Positions 53,610 to 64,000 of a DNA stretch of 64,000 bases are shown in pieces. The DNA lies in NCBI GenBank assembly GCA_025093985.1, contig JACAAK010000002.1:3410001-3474000 (forward strand), read 5' to 3'. The position numbers and the translations under genes were made by a program. The notes under the pieces were generated by a model, which had not been told where the DNA came from, did no database searches, and worked only from the letters and a program-made list of their open reading frames with translations. This DNA comes from Calvatia gigantea. Taxonomy: Eukaryota > Basidiomycota > Agaricomycetes > Agaricales > Lycoperdaceae. Each line of letters opens with the position of its first letter. The first letter of the stretch is position 1.

Positions 53610-54620
53610 ATGGTTAAGTGTGTCTTGACTGTTTTGACTTCCAAGCCCTGGGTTATTTTTTATGCCTTTGGTTGGTCACACCATACGTCCCGGATACTGT
53701 ATCAACATGTGCCTGGTATCCCAAGCGGGGCGATGGTATTGCGGAGGATGTCTGTATTTTGGTCTGAGGTAATAAATGCGGTAACATCCGTGTTCAGTGA
53801 GGGTTTGTGTAAATTTAAGCCTCCGAGGTGCAAGCCCTCACCACTGTTCATTCAGGCTATCCGGGGCGCAGGAAGTTCATACGGAATTGCAACTGCTATC
53901 GAATTCAGGACGCATCAAGTTCCCTCGTCCGGCCTTGTTTTCACATACACATGGTTATTGAATGTATCGGACGCTACGAGCGCCTTGGATGACTTTCAGA
54001 CTTTCGTCCAGTCCGATATACCTGCAGAACTCGGCCCCATGTTGTTTTTCCTTCCGGGGGCACCCAAAGGGCACGTCCTATTCGGTCTGACTGGTGGATG
54101 GTATGGTGAAGTACAACGACTAAATGCCACCTTGGACCCCTTTCTCGATAAGATGCCGCCCCCGGCGAATGTGATCCATCAAGGTGGAACATTTATTGAA
54201 AGTTTGCAATACCTTGGTGGTGGTTTTACTGCGAACCTCAACACCAGTCTCGCTCCCGATACCCATGACACATTTTACGCCAAATCGATTATGACACCAG
54301 AAGATAAGACGGTATCAAGAAAGGCCTGGGAAGCGTTAATGTCTTTCCTCGCGTATGAAGGAAATGCAACGACTGTGGTGGGTGCTCATGGTCCCGTGTT
54401 TGGATAACGTAGTGATCTCTTCGATTCCGCACAGGTTTGGGCGGTTGAAGTTGAAGTATGGGGTGGAGCGAATTCTGCGGTTAGCGCTGTGCCCTTGAGT
54501 GACACTGCTTTCGCACATCGGGGGTCGCTATTCACGTTCCAACTTTATGTGTCGTCGGCCAACCGCGAACCTCCCTACCCGAAAGAAGGATTTGAGTTTG
54601 CACACGGTATCTCGCCATAA
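53610..54620 (+). pseudogene. Fragment of a BBE/glucooligosaccharide-oxidase-like FAD oxidoreductase
   Basis: From about 53850 the frame reads AIRGAGSSYGIATAIEFRTH, then a substrate-domain stretch with FQTFVQSDIPAELGPM, FGLTGGWYGEVQRLNAT and THDTFYAKSIMTPED. A GT-AG intron at 54396-54434 joins it to VWAVEVEVWGGANSAVSAV, and it stops at 54618-54620. In intact family members the N-terminus holds the flavin-linking His and the FAD-binding motif, and a C-terminal BBE segment completes the site; both are missing here. The fragment lies between two near-identical 0.37-kb repeats. The first 80 codons of the open frame are unrelated filler. Confidence 0.75.
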
Positions 54621-55481
54621 TTTTGGCAAACTCCGGTTGCCCTACTGACTGGGGTATTCACTAGGCATGGCGGACAGCATAATTAACAATAATCCGCCGG
54701 AGTGGAATTATGGGTACGCTCCAGCGCCCAGTTTTTGTTATTATGGCAGGTGTTGATCACTCATAGGACATATACCAATTATATTGATGATCGTCTCCCG
54801 GACTGTACGTGGTAGCTATGAGTTGATGAACTAGGATTTGAATCTTATCACACATCACAGGGCAGAGAAGATACTACGGTAGTCACTACCACAAGCTTCA
54901 GGTCGTCAAATGAACCGTGGACCCATCGAACGTTTTTTCCTTCCCGACGTCGATTGAGCTCCCTGGTTAAGAGTCGGGTTTGACACTGTCTATATGTCCT
55001 ACCAATTGAATATATGTCTTTTGCTCCTCGGTTCTTGGATTCCCGTACCAACTTTACCGTTCCTCGGATACCGGGAGGGAAAGGATGGGGTCCTACACGG
55101 CAAACGCGAGGGCGAGACGTGGTGGCGAGTGGGAGAGCGGTGCTGTACTTTATCATTCATATTAAAGATGAGCGGGTTCGCGTGAGGGAGAACTGCGTCC
55201 GCTGCTCGCCCAATTGGTCCGTGGCGGAGTGTGGGGTGACAGGTGAATGGAGCTAAGGAATTGGATGGAGGTGGTGGAAAGGAACTATTCCCGCGGTGAC
55301 CTAGGGGCCGGAGTCATGCTGAGCCATTGAGTCTTAACCGTGAAATTGGCAGCATTTACCAGGAAAATTAATACGCCATTTGTTACTTGTCCTTTGGTAC
55401 CCTTTTTGTTCCTGGAGCGTATTGACATCGCTCCCTCGAGTCCATGGCAGTTCCTACCCCAGCCATGAATCGTCTTACAGG
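54621..55481. other. Stretch without a recognisable gene
   Basis: A minus-strand frame at 55156-54848 and overlapping plus-strand frames have no motif. Nothing else is supported. Confidence 0.35.
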
Positions 55482-55850
55482 TCGACTCTGAATGAGTATG
55501 AAGGAATATGTTCCTGATTTATTTTATCCAACAACTCGTGAGAGGTGGAAAGGTAAAAGCGTAAACCTCATAATATTTTCTCCTACAGCTCGTTAGAGGA
55601 GGAAGGAATAATTTCCTAATGTTATTTTTGCCTAAGACGCTCGTCTTGAGATGTCGGCGGGGATAACTCCCCATTTGTTTTATCAGCAACTCGCGAGAGG
55701 TGATAGGAACAATTGAAAGTCCTATGAATATATTTTTCCAGCGACTGTGGCAGAAAGGAATATTTTCTAAACCTAATATTTTTGTCCAAGCATCTTCGTA
55801 GGAAGGCGGAAAGGAATATCATATCCTTTGTATTTTCCCAATCAACTCTA
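55482..55850. repeat. Second copy of part of the 50-bp unit array
   Basis: Nearly base-for-base identical to 52411-52790 (shared from GAATGAGTATGAAGGAATAT to TTTTCCCAATCAACTC). Same orientation. Immediately to the right, Copia relic sequence begins. Confidence 0.85.
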
Positions 55851-58800
55851 AATCCAGCTCAATCAAGGATTGAAGATTCCTTCCACATAACACGTATAGT
55901 GCTCGTCTGGTGTCATTCAAACTCTCTTCTTATCTGGTAAGCCGAAGCCCGTCAGATTATTCCAGTGTATCTTCTCATCCAGTCTGCAAAAGCAGTTTTG
56001 TCATCAACGCTAAGCATTTCTCACATGCGCGGATAACTGGAGAATTAAATCACAAAAGCGATGCCTTCAACTTAATGAAGTTCCTTTGCTGTGAAGCGCA
56101 GGATAAGGCGGTCATTGGATTTGGAGTAAGAATACTGTATCCATTGTTCTCCTCCATGCTTTTCAGCATGTTAAGTTTCCTAACACATGTTACTCAATCA
56201 TATTGCTTTTTAGGGCTTAGAGAGTGTTTATCATGTTACAAACCACCGTGGCACACATCAATTAAGACGGACCGGCAAAGTGTAGCCATTGAAAGCTTTA
56301 ATCGTATGCGGTTATTCACCGGCGATTAAGAACTTGTTTTACTGTACTCCTCCCTCAGCGACGAGTGTTTTCGATTTAAATGTCAACATGCATTGTTAAT
56401 GGCGGATCATTATTGATGCAATTCCAGAAATAAAAGAATTTTCTCGCAAGTTTGTTAAGCTATGCGAGGCGGAAGCTCATATGGAGGTATAACCATCACA
56501 TATTTTTTAGGATGATTTATCCGAGCTGTTGCGCTTTTCTGGTAGATGCTAGCGTGAACGCGTAGCAAGTCTTATGCTTGTCTAACTCTAGTCGGTGAGT
56601 CCAAACGAGTTCTTCTTGAAATTGAACACCTAATCCATTATAGTCTTCCTGTAGGTGACCCGCGTAATGAACAGTGCGGTCTTTCCTAGTCAGGTTCAAT
56701 TGTGCAATGCGTATTAACCAGCATTTTATTCTATAACTCCTCCACAATGGTCGTTCCACCTAAGTGGCGACACAGAAGTGTGGTGTGTCAAAAGCGGTAG
56801 ATATCCTGTAAAGGATGTGCATATTATGCATCAAATTGGCGATTATGTCAGCGTAAGACATAGGATATGGTTGGCGGAGATTTCTCGAATGGAAATGGAA
56901 AGGAATCAGGAGGTGATCATGGAGTGTAATGGAATATATCCTGCGACATCTAAAGATGGCGGATAAAGAAATTGCTATCTCTTGCTTCGTGCAGGTTTTG
57001 CTCTCTTCTTTGCAAATGAACTGGTTACTGCTATCCAGTTGCTGAATCATGACATTTAAGGGTATATTCCCTCATCAAGTAAGGCATCCGAAATATGGAT
57101 TGTTCGTAGAACGTTAAGCCTTTCTGTGTGCCACTTGAACTTGAAAGTTCTCATTGATCAAACGATCGAGGTATGTTACATCTCGAATAAGCGATCATGT
57201 TTGGGTGGTCATCATGTTAACTGATGCGCTGCAAAGCCAAACCCACAGTACAGAACCAATTTAATGGTTTATCCCTTGATTTACACAATAAAGTGTCTTC
57301 CACTATAAACGCTTGGACTGGCATGTTATGCTCTAGTCAACGCTTAAACTTCCACTGAGACGGGTAAGACTTTTCCGTTGCCATAAAGCTTTTAGGCTCT
57401 CAAAGTGTAGTGCAGATCAGTCTTTCTACATCAACCGTTGCGAAAGCATTGGGAGTAGGGGGTTTTAAGTGGGTTATTCATGCCACGAATATTTGCTATT
57501 GCTCTCATTTAGACAAACTCTCCTCCATAATCAGTTGCGACATTGGCCGTTGTCAGCTATACTGTAGAGGTTTCTCTAATGAATCTTAGAGCCTCATAAC
57601 TTCTTTCGAAGGAGGACAACTATCATCATGAGATGAGAAGTCATAGAGTAGCGTCGTAATAGACGACTAGCAATTTCATCAAGTCCGAGTATTACGCTCA
57701 AGGACGAGGATATTCATATAAAGAATTCTGGATAAAGGTACTGATGCAATTTCCCTTGTGAAATAATCCAAAGTGGCGATGAAATAATGCAATCATCTCG
57801 ACAAGTCGTAAAAGATGAGTGGGGAAGGCATAATCATGGGAAGTTCTGTTCGATGATGTCAAACGATATAGTCTAGTAGGCGTAATGTTCAACTACCATT
57901 CATCTCCTTGCTTGTAATCGCAAGTTCGTGTACAACGATGAGATTGGGTGAACGAAAACAGCTCTGCGTGACTTATTGCAAAGGCGGTGACCTTCAACAA
58001 TTGCCTCAAAAGCATTATGCTTGAGGACATACGTTATAAGATTTTCTCGATATAGATCGGCCGCACACTAATGTGGCGCTACAAATCTTTATCCCTTATG
58101 TCATAGACTAATGCTGGAATTTAAAAGCAGTTCAGATACTTGTCGTTCCTGTAGGATTCCAGTTTCTTGCCTCAAGCCTAATATAAAGCGGCGAGGTCTA
58201 AGAATTAAAGCTGGTGACATAGTACTGAAGCTCAACTGTTATATGTTGGGAGCTATTCTGCTAATTCCTAGACGTGTCATAATTTCCTTTCTTTCTAATG
58301 ATGCGATTCACGAGATCCTGCAAAGGATATTCTTCTCAAGTGAATAGAGCAACATGCTCCCACTATCATCTTCATATAACCTGTAAGGATTTCTCACTTG
58401 TTGCGTAGAAAAGGATTTATAGCCAGCGCTTACATCTCACGCGGCACACCGTTATTCGTAGCATTTATCAAGGAGTATGAAGTCGAAAGTACTACTGTAT
58501 ATCCTTCCATTGGTATCAAGGTCAGCGACATTCAGAGATGGCAACACAAGAACTCCTCCGGCACCAAGCTCCGTAAAGAGCGGTCTAAAGGATTTCTTAA
58601 GGAATTCATTGGCGTATTGCATCGTATGGTGCTATACACATCCTCTTTCTCAATTATAGTTGCTAAATGGTGCGCTCAAGTCCTAATCGTGGATGGCGAC
58701 TTCCATAAAGTCAAACTTCCTTAAAGCAATCATTGTATTCCTGTAGTTGGCAGACAAAGCATTTTTAATGTGCTCGTCCATGCTCTGACTTAAAACAGGT

Positions 58801-58930
58801 CTTCAAACTTGGGCGCGTGGACATGCGCTTAACACAAGTGAAGCAACGTTGATGCTAGAAGCAAGGCGCGATATATAGTGACACGGCTCCTCTATAAGAG
58901 AAATAGTATATGGCGGCAATCGCTTGAGCC
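55851..58930 (-). pseudogene. Ancient Copia relic, colinear with Copia-1
   Basis: No frame survives, but short matches run in the same order as Copia-1 from about 17990 to 21400. Examples: CCAGCTCAATCA near 55855, CTCCCTCAGCGAC near 56349, GGTCGTTCCAC near 56748, GTGTCTTCCACT near 57293, ACTTCTTTCGAAGGAGGAC near 57600, ATTGCCTCAA near 57998 and a gag-like stretch near 58555-58700. The divergence shows a much older insertion than Copia-1 and Copia-2. Confidence 0.7.
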
Positions 58931-59074
58931 AGCGGCATATTTAAACTATATTCTGAAGTATTTCCTGAAACGACATAATGGCGGTATTACCAGCTCATTA
59001 TCCTTCTCCCCTTATTTCCCAGCTGCAAGGACGCGATTAGCGTTCTTCTCCTTGCTATCTTCTTTGGATATTTT

Positions 59075-59245
59075 TGCGAATGCTGCAAGTGCAGCGGCTC
59101 ACTGCCTTAGCGTGGCATAAAGCGCTTAAAAGCGCATGAGCTATCCGTAGAAAGAGTAAAGCGGTAGTCAAATAGACGTGGAAGGGGTAGAGCGTTGAAG
59201 CCTGAAGTAAAGGAACGAATGGCGGACTTCTCAAAGATATTTTGC
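59075..59245. repeat. Dispersed repeat R1, copy 2, at the end of the NACHT gene remnant
   Basis: Matches 30198-30375 and ends at the same base, just after AAAGATATT. Here it abuts coding sequence of the NACHT pseudogene (HFEDPGK, then repeat), so it may have cut the 3' end of that gene. Confidence 0.7.
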
Positions 59246-60544
59246 CTGGGTCCTCAAAGTGGATAACAGCGCCTACGTGGTTGCAAACAGCTTCGAATTC
59301 ATCTTTAGAAAATCCCAGGAGGTTAGCGCTGAATGCTGCGCCTAAATTCTCATATCGACACATGATCGCGAGTAGTAAGTAGACGGATGGAAAAAAAATT
59401 GTGGGAACGCGCTGCAAGATCAAGACGTAGAATGCATCCAACTCGGCAAACGGTGCATCGGTACTGCTACCGGCGCGTGAGCGACGTTTCAAAATGACGT
59501 CGATAATGGCACACAAACGCTTCTGAGGCTCGACTTGATCTGGGCGACCCACGAAACCGGATGACCGTTGTTGCATGGATGAATGACCCATCAGCAGCAC
59601 CAACGACTGTCCTCATATCTTCAGCGGAGGGCCACAGAATCTGCGTTGAACTATTGTAGCGCTTCAGAATGTTGTCGAATCCATTCCTGAGATATAGCTC
59701 AATCTCTCCGTCAGCGTCGCTCGAGATTGGGAGCATCACCCTGTGGCAATGGGGAGCTATGTCAGTTCTCAAGAACATGGCCTTGAGATGAGGCTCTGGG
59801 CGGCTGAAAAAAGCCCTGCGCAAGGGAATGACGCCATCGGACTCGTTGCGGCAACAATACGGATGATCTCACATTGGGCGTCCGCCCCTTCACATTCGGA
59901 GAGCCCATCAACGAACACCTGGACCCTCCTCCTAATCCCCTTTCCATTTTCCTCTAGCTCCCTCAGCGGTTCGTCAATCAGATATTGGAATTGGAACTGC
60001 ATTGCCTTGTCAACAAGGGTCTTGTCATGGAGGATCCTCTTGTCGACAAGGTCACGGTAAGCGGGATGGACAGTGGAGAGTGGGTATGCAATGGAAGGGA
60101 AGAACCTCTCCGCTTTGCGTTGCCCACGGACTGAGAAGAAGAAAGCTGCACCGAGTGTTCCTATTTTCTGGAGTTTCTCAGCGCAAGTCTGAGCAACAGC
60201 AGATTTACCGACTCCAGCTGGACCGCTCATCCAGTACATAGGGGGAGGAGTGCTGCCGAGGGAAGGGGAAGCCCAGTGAACGATATCTTCGATGTATTGT
60301 TCTCGTGTTCCAGGGAAACATCGAAGGGGGTATGAACGAGTGGAAGAATCATGTGCGGCTTCGAGAGTAGATGCTTCACGTAGGATATCAATGCCTACTC
60401 TGGTGTTAGTTCAACAGCCCACCCATGTTGATCAAACTTACCAGTTGGGCCACTCAGGTAATTGTTCTTGGTGATAACTGTTGTCGCTGCTGTAGGCTGG
60501 CCACAGTTGATCTCAAACCCCTGAGAATTGGTGAACAGCGACAT
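59246..60544 (-). pseudogene. NACHT-domain NTPase, broken by frameshifts and cut at the 3' end
   Basis: The start at 60544 gives MSLFTNSQGFEIN, the short N-terminus common in agaric NACHT proteins. An intron (60441-60395, GT-AG) leads to GIDILREASTLEAAHDSS and GTREQYIEDIVHW. Then comes the P-loop WMSGPAGVGKSAVAQTCAE, the Walker B-like VQVFVDGLSECEG, and the sensor region FSRPEPHLKAMF in a shifted frame. Two frameshifts lie near 59830 and 59560. The frame ends where the R1 repeat begins. Such STAND NTPases act as signalling hubs, some in non-self recognition and cell death. The C-terminal repeat domain usually found is missing. Confidence 0.8.
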
Positions 60545-60990
60545 CAAATGAACCTGGCGGTTGTGAGGACGGGGCGAGTGAAGGAGGGATACGTGAGTCT
60601 TAAGTTGGTCGTGGGTAAGGAGGACCAAGATACTGTAAGTGAGAAACGGACCAACCCAGGGTCACCAGTCACGCGGAGCTTGAACGCGAAGTTGAGTATT
60701 TAAAATTCAACCCGCTCCGTTCATCTGGCGCCGAGTGGATCAGGTTTAAATTAAGCGAGTCGCCATGTTCCCCCTTGACTCCCTTCAAGTGTAGGAATGC
60801 AGGAATTAGCGACATTAATGTTACAAACTTGATTAAATTGCTGGACTTGTAGCAAGTACAGACAGGTCCTCTGAAATAGAGCTTTACTGGCGTTAATGAA
60901 ATGCGTAATTTCTCTCCGCAACTATGAGATTTAGAGTTGAAAATAACACCTGTGCCGCCCCCAAAATCATTAAGATCATATGGATCTGGT
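60545..60990. other. Intergenic region between the NACHT remnant and the bestrophin-like gene
   Basis: Nothing recognised. It would hold the NACHT promoter and the 3' end of the bestrophin-like transcript. Confidence 0.4.
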
Positions 60991-63024
60991 TCACCTTCGA
61001 GTTACGGCATCGATTTCCCTCCAGCAGTGGAGGAGTGTTCGTTGAAGGGAAGGGTTTGACGGGTCATGAGAAATATAACCGCCAGCGTAAGCGTCTTCTG
61101 CGATTAGAACGTCAGCTGTTCTCCAATCAACAGGTGCGAGGGGGTAATTCCTGGGCGGAGGTGAGATAAGCGCTATTGAAGGCATCATACTTACTTCGAA
61201 GAATACAGAACCGAAGAGGGTTCCGAATGGATTTGCTGCAAGGTAGTTAGAAAAAGGTCTGTTTATACGGGGCGAGAGGGCGTTTACAGCCGTGATTTCG
61301 TGGAGTTCGCGCTGGAGCTGAAGACAAAAATCATCCAAATCTATAAAGCAGTGTCTCAGCTTCCAGGTCCCAGGATTCTGTATTAAGTTGTGCTCACTCA
61401 AGTCGTTGTGGTCATAGTCAAACGGGTTTTCGCTAATAATGAACCAGTTACGTATGAGGGCTCCGGTTAGGAAAGAACGACCTACATCTCTTCTCCGATC
61501 TCCATAAAGCCCACAAGCATGAACGTGAAGAATGCGACAGCCGGTATTGTCAGGTAACCGAATTGGTCGTAAAGCTGAAACTAGGTATAAAGGGATAAAT
61601 TAATCGGCAATCCTCGCGACGAATTTTAACCTCTTACTGGGAGGAACAAAAGGTATAGCCTTGCCAGTGAACTGCGTTTAGGACTGAAGAATTGGTTGGT
61701 AACAGGTGAAGGCATACCATATGCACATGCGGACATGAACCTGATATGTGAAAGGTAGGGGTGTATTCGTCAGACGCTCAAGCTGCGCGGTAATGTCTTG
61801 CAGGCTCAAAATATAGTTGGAGATGCTGCTCTCAATGGCGGGTGCAGGCATCAGCTCTTTTTCGTAGAGGTCTGTAGAGGGTGTTTAGGTCCGGTGCGAT
61901 CCAGAGGAACAGAGCGACGGCGTACATGACAGATAGCTAAAAGTCGATCAGGTGAATATCGAGGGAGAGTGGGAAGGGGTACACACCCAGACAACACCAA
62001 TGAAATCTGTAGTGGAACACTGCTCTCGACAGTAATATACGGGTTTCGTTTCCTCCTCTTTGTTGATACCTTCTCTTCGAAGTCCCGTGTTGCGAGCCTC
62101 CGAATACTACGGCCTATGAAGGCCATAAACCGCCATAATGGGAATACGTCTCGAATTCGCTCGGGTGGAGGGTTTGCTGCGGGTTTGAGGTGCTCCGGAC
62201 CCTCAACGTGAGGAAGAGTCTGGTGATATGTTGTCTGATCTGGATCGGGGTGCTTACGGCAAGCCTCAGGGTCTTCGTCCTTGGGGTTGGCGTGGAAGTG
62301 GGTTTGGAGTGATTCGGCACTGGATGACGGTGAAGGGAACATTTCTTTGAGGATACTGGAGGACGCCTTCGGATTGACGAGTGTACGGCTGTGAAACCGA
62401 ACGCGCCTGGTTCCGGGAGCTGGAATGGTTTTCGCAGGTTTGCTTTCTTCGTCGGACCCAAAGTCGATATCTGAGAAATATGATTGATCTCGATTGATTG
62501 GCTGGTAATTGCACTCGGAAGGGCCTGACTTCTGTTGGGGAGGAAACCGGAAGAATTGATGGGACAGGTTGTCGGAGTCGCTCGTGCTACCGAGCAGCGT
62601 TGGTCCTGGGCTTGGACAACGTTCATGGTCTAGAATGCTGTTGGAGCTACCGGGTTCGTTGACGGTGGGACTACGAGCAGCTGGGGAAGTATCGCTGTTG
62701 TTTGATCGTGGAGAGGAAGTCCTTCTCGGACCAGGATCTCGGAGCACCTCTAAATCGGACTCCACGTCCGTGGTGGAATCTTCTCCCGAGTGCGAGGCAC
62801 TGCGCTTACGTCTTGAGATTGATGGTCTTGATCGGTGGGCGGTTAATCGAGGGGGCGTGGATTCGGCGAGGAGCGTAGTCGAGGAAGAGTGGAAATCAAG
62901 TTTGTACCAGTATGGATGATCGGGAGTGAAATTCGAGAAAGCTGGAAGCCAGCAAACAAGGGGGAAGAGATCTTCATAATCGATGCCCTTTTCGTCTCGG
63001 ACGAAGTGCTGTAAAAATTGTTGA
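60991..63024 (-). CDS. Bestrophin-like (UPF0187/RFP-TM) anion channel, multi-exon; 5' exon unresolved
   Basis: The minus strand gives a long N-terminal exon (63024 to about 61980) with a disordered Ser/Pro-rich middle and FPLWRFMAFIGRSIRRLATR. The family core follows: LMPAPAIESSISNYILSLQD and ITAQLERLTNTPLPFTYQVH, then across introns YDQFGYLTIPAVAFFTFML, VGFMEIGEEIENPFDYDHND and LDDFCLQLQRELHEITAV. The E-I-E-N-P-F and N-D-L motifs are hallmarks of this family. Introns with good GT-AG ends are seen near 61500-61440 and 61410-61330. It should form a membrane anion channel. A start codon was not found; an acceptor at 63025 suggests an upstream exon. C-terminal exon phase is uncertain. Confidence 0.82.
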
Positions 63025-63285
63025 CTGCGGGAAGAATGAGAAAAAAGGGTTGTATGTCATACTTTGATTGAGACAACAAGAGCTTGTATCTGGGAAAGTA
63101 TGTAAGGTAGAAGCCACACGAAGACGCTTTGGACATACGAGGTTGATGATGGACTTCTTCTCCAAGATTCCCTTTATCTCGTTATTCTCTCCTTTATCAT
63201 TCATTCCCCGGATATTGGGAATGTGTACAGGGAGGTGATGGTAATACAGCTGGATTGAGAGGTGGGCATATTTGCTCAGCTGGTT
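63025..63285. other. Upstream region of the bestrophin-like gene, with likely first exon
   Basis: A minus-strand frame beginning MNDKGENNEIKGILEKK at 63204 is followed by a possible donor (GTATGTCC near 63137), but its phase does not fit the next exon. Gypsy sequence begins at about 63286. Confidence 0.4.
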
Positions 63286-64000
63286 AAGTTGCTATGTAGT
63301 TTTCTGGGATTTCTGGGATTTCTGCCCCCCTTTTTATGGGTATCCTCCAGATGCCTGTTTAGGTAGTCCTGTATTGCTTCTTTTGCATTTCCTAGATTGG
63401 ATTCTGTGGTCCACATATCTTCTTCATTACTATAGCCTTTCTAGTGTACTAGGAATTGATAACTCCATCTGTGCTTTCGTTATCCTTAGATCTTGTCTAC
63501 TTTATATTCTTCCTCATTGTTGATGATGACCAGGTCTGGTGCTGGTGCTTCCCTTTGGCTTGGGAACTCTGCTTGGTATGCCAGTGTCAGGAGTTGCTCA
63601 TTGAAAACATCATGGATGGCCCATCTGTCTGGCAGACCAAGCTGATATACAGCATCCCCTATCTTTTCCTTGATAAGGAAAGGTCCATACTGCTTTTGGC
63701 CTAGCTTCTTTGATGTCTGATTGGTATGGATGTTTGTGTTTTCTAGCCACACTTCATCACTGATTTGGTATGTTCTGATGTGGAGCTTGCTGTTGTCATG
63801 CTGTTGTTTCATCTTTTCCTGATACAGTCATAGTGCTGCCAAGGTGTTAACTCAGGCATTCTGTAGGTGTTTCAGGAATTCTGTGGCTATGGGATTGTTT
63901 GTTGTCTCACCATTCTTCCCCTTCCAAGGATGCCTTCCATAGTTGAGGAAGAATGGTGTTTCTCCTGTTCCCCCATGTTGTTTGTCATTATAGTGGAATT
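63286..64000 (-). mobile_element. Gypsy-5, chromodomain Gypsy element of the Gypsy-3 type; continues beyond the window
   Basis: The minus strand reads from the integrase C-terminus (YQISDEVWLENTNIH, FLIKEKIGDAVYQL) to the chromodomain start (VIINNEEEYKVDKI) at 63812-63486, with further chromodomain sequence to about 63340. It matches Gypsy-3 at 14.0-14.6 kb closely. The extra ORF and 3' LTR are absent to the left; host sequence begins instead, so this copy is truncated at its 3' end. Confidence 0.8.

Noticed and set aside
54848..55156. 102-residue minus-strand frame
   Set aside because: No motif, no splice context, overlapped by plus-strand frames of similar size.
1..64000. CRISPR arrays, bacterial-type operons, Shine-Dalgarno sites, riboswitches, tRNA and rRNA genes
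   Set aside because: Looked for and not seen. Spaced identical repeats were absent, and no tRNA B-box with a matching cloverleaf was found by eye. The genes have spliceosomal introns, as in a nuclear fungal genome.

Overview
This window comes from a transposon-rich fungal nuclear genome, most likely a mushroom-forming basidiomycete (Agaricomycetes). Host genes have many introns of about 45-60 nt. The gene set (secreted laccase, NACHT NTPase with the usual agaric N-terminus, bestrophin-like channel, ceramide synthases) and the chromodomain Gypsy elements fit that group. Species is not determined. No bacterial operon, CRISPR or tRNA signal was seen.

Left block (1-31.6 kb) is almost entirely nested retrotransposons. 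A Tc1/mariner copy (1-1138) sits at a TA inside the integrase of Gypsy-1 (to 6752, with one LTR). Gypsy-1 in turn interrupts the 3' end of the older Gypsy-2 (6753 to about 12.3 kb). Next is Gypsy-3 (12343-17705), with a 304-bp 3' LTR, an extra ORF downstream of its chromodomain, and two later solo-LTR insertions, each with a clean 5-bp target duplication. Two Copia copies follow in inverted orientation: Copia-1 (minus, truncated) and Copia-2 (plus, one uninterrupted 1754-residue gag-pol frame plus 3' LTR). Degraded Gypsy-4 and a Copia LTR close the block.

The middle block (32-49.4 kb) is a gene island. It holds a THI20-type thiamine-salvage fusion enzyme (+), two tandem LAG1-type ceramide synthases (-), endonuclease III NTH1 (-), a TPR/CCCH zinc-finger protein with three repeats of an unrecognised domain (+, frame-disrupted), a small coiled-coil gene (-) and a complete 13-exon laccase (+). 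Exon structures for THI20, LAG1-A, NTH1 and laccase were resolved by hand with consistent codon phase.

Right block (49.6-64 kb) returns to repeats: a Gypsy-3-family LTR with a nested solo Copia LTR, Copia LTR and relics, an array of about 50-bp degenerate repeats with hairpin potential, and a fragment of a BBE-type FAD oxidase lying between two near-identical 0.37-kb repeats. A broken NACHT gene, an apparently intact bestrophin-like anion channel gene, and the 3' end of another chromodomain Gypsy complete the window.

The best leads are the extra 3' ORF shared by several members of the Gypsy-3 family, the 4-kb inverted Copia pair, the hairpin minisatellite and the captured FAD-oxidase fragment between repeats, and a run of C-to-T type nonsense changes in otherwise young elements.
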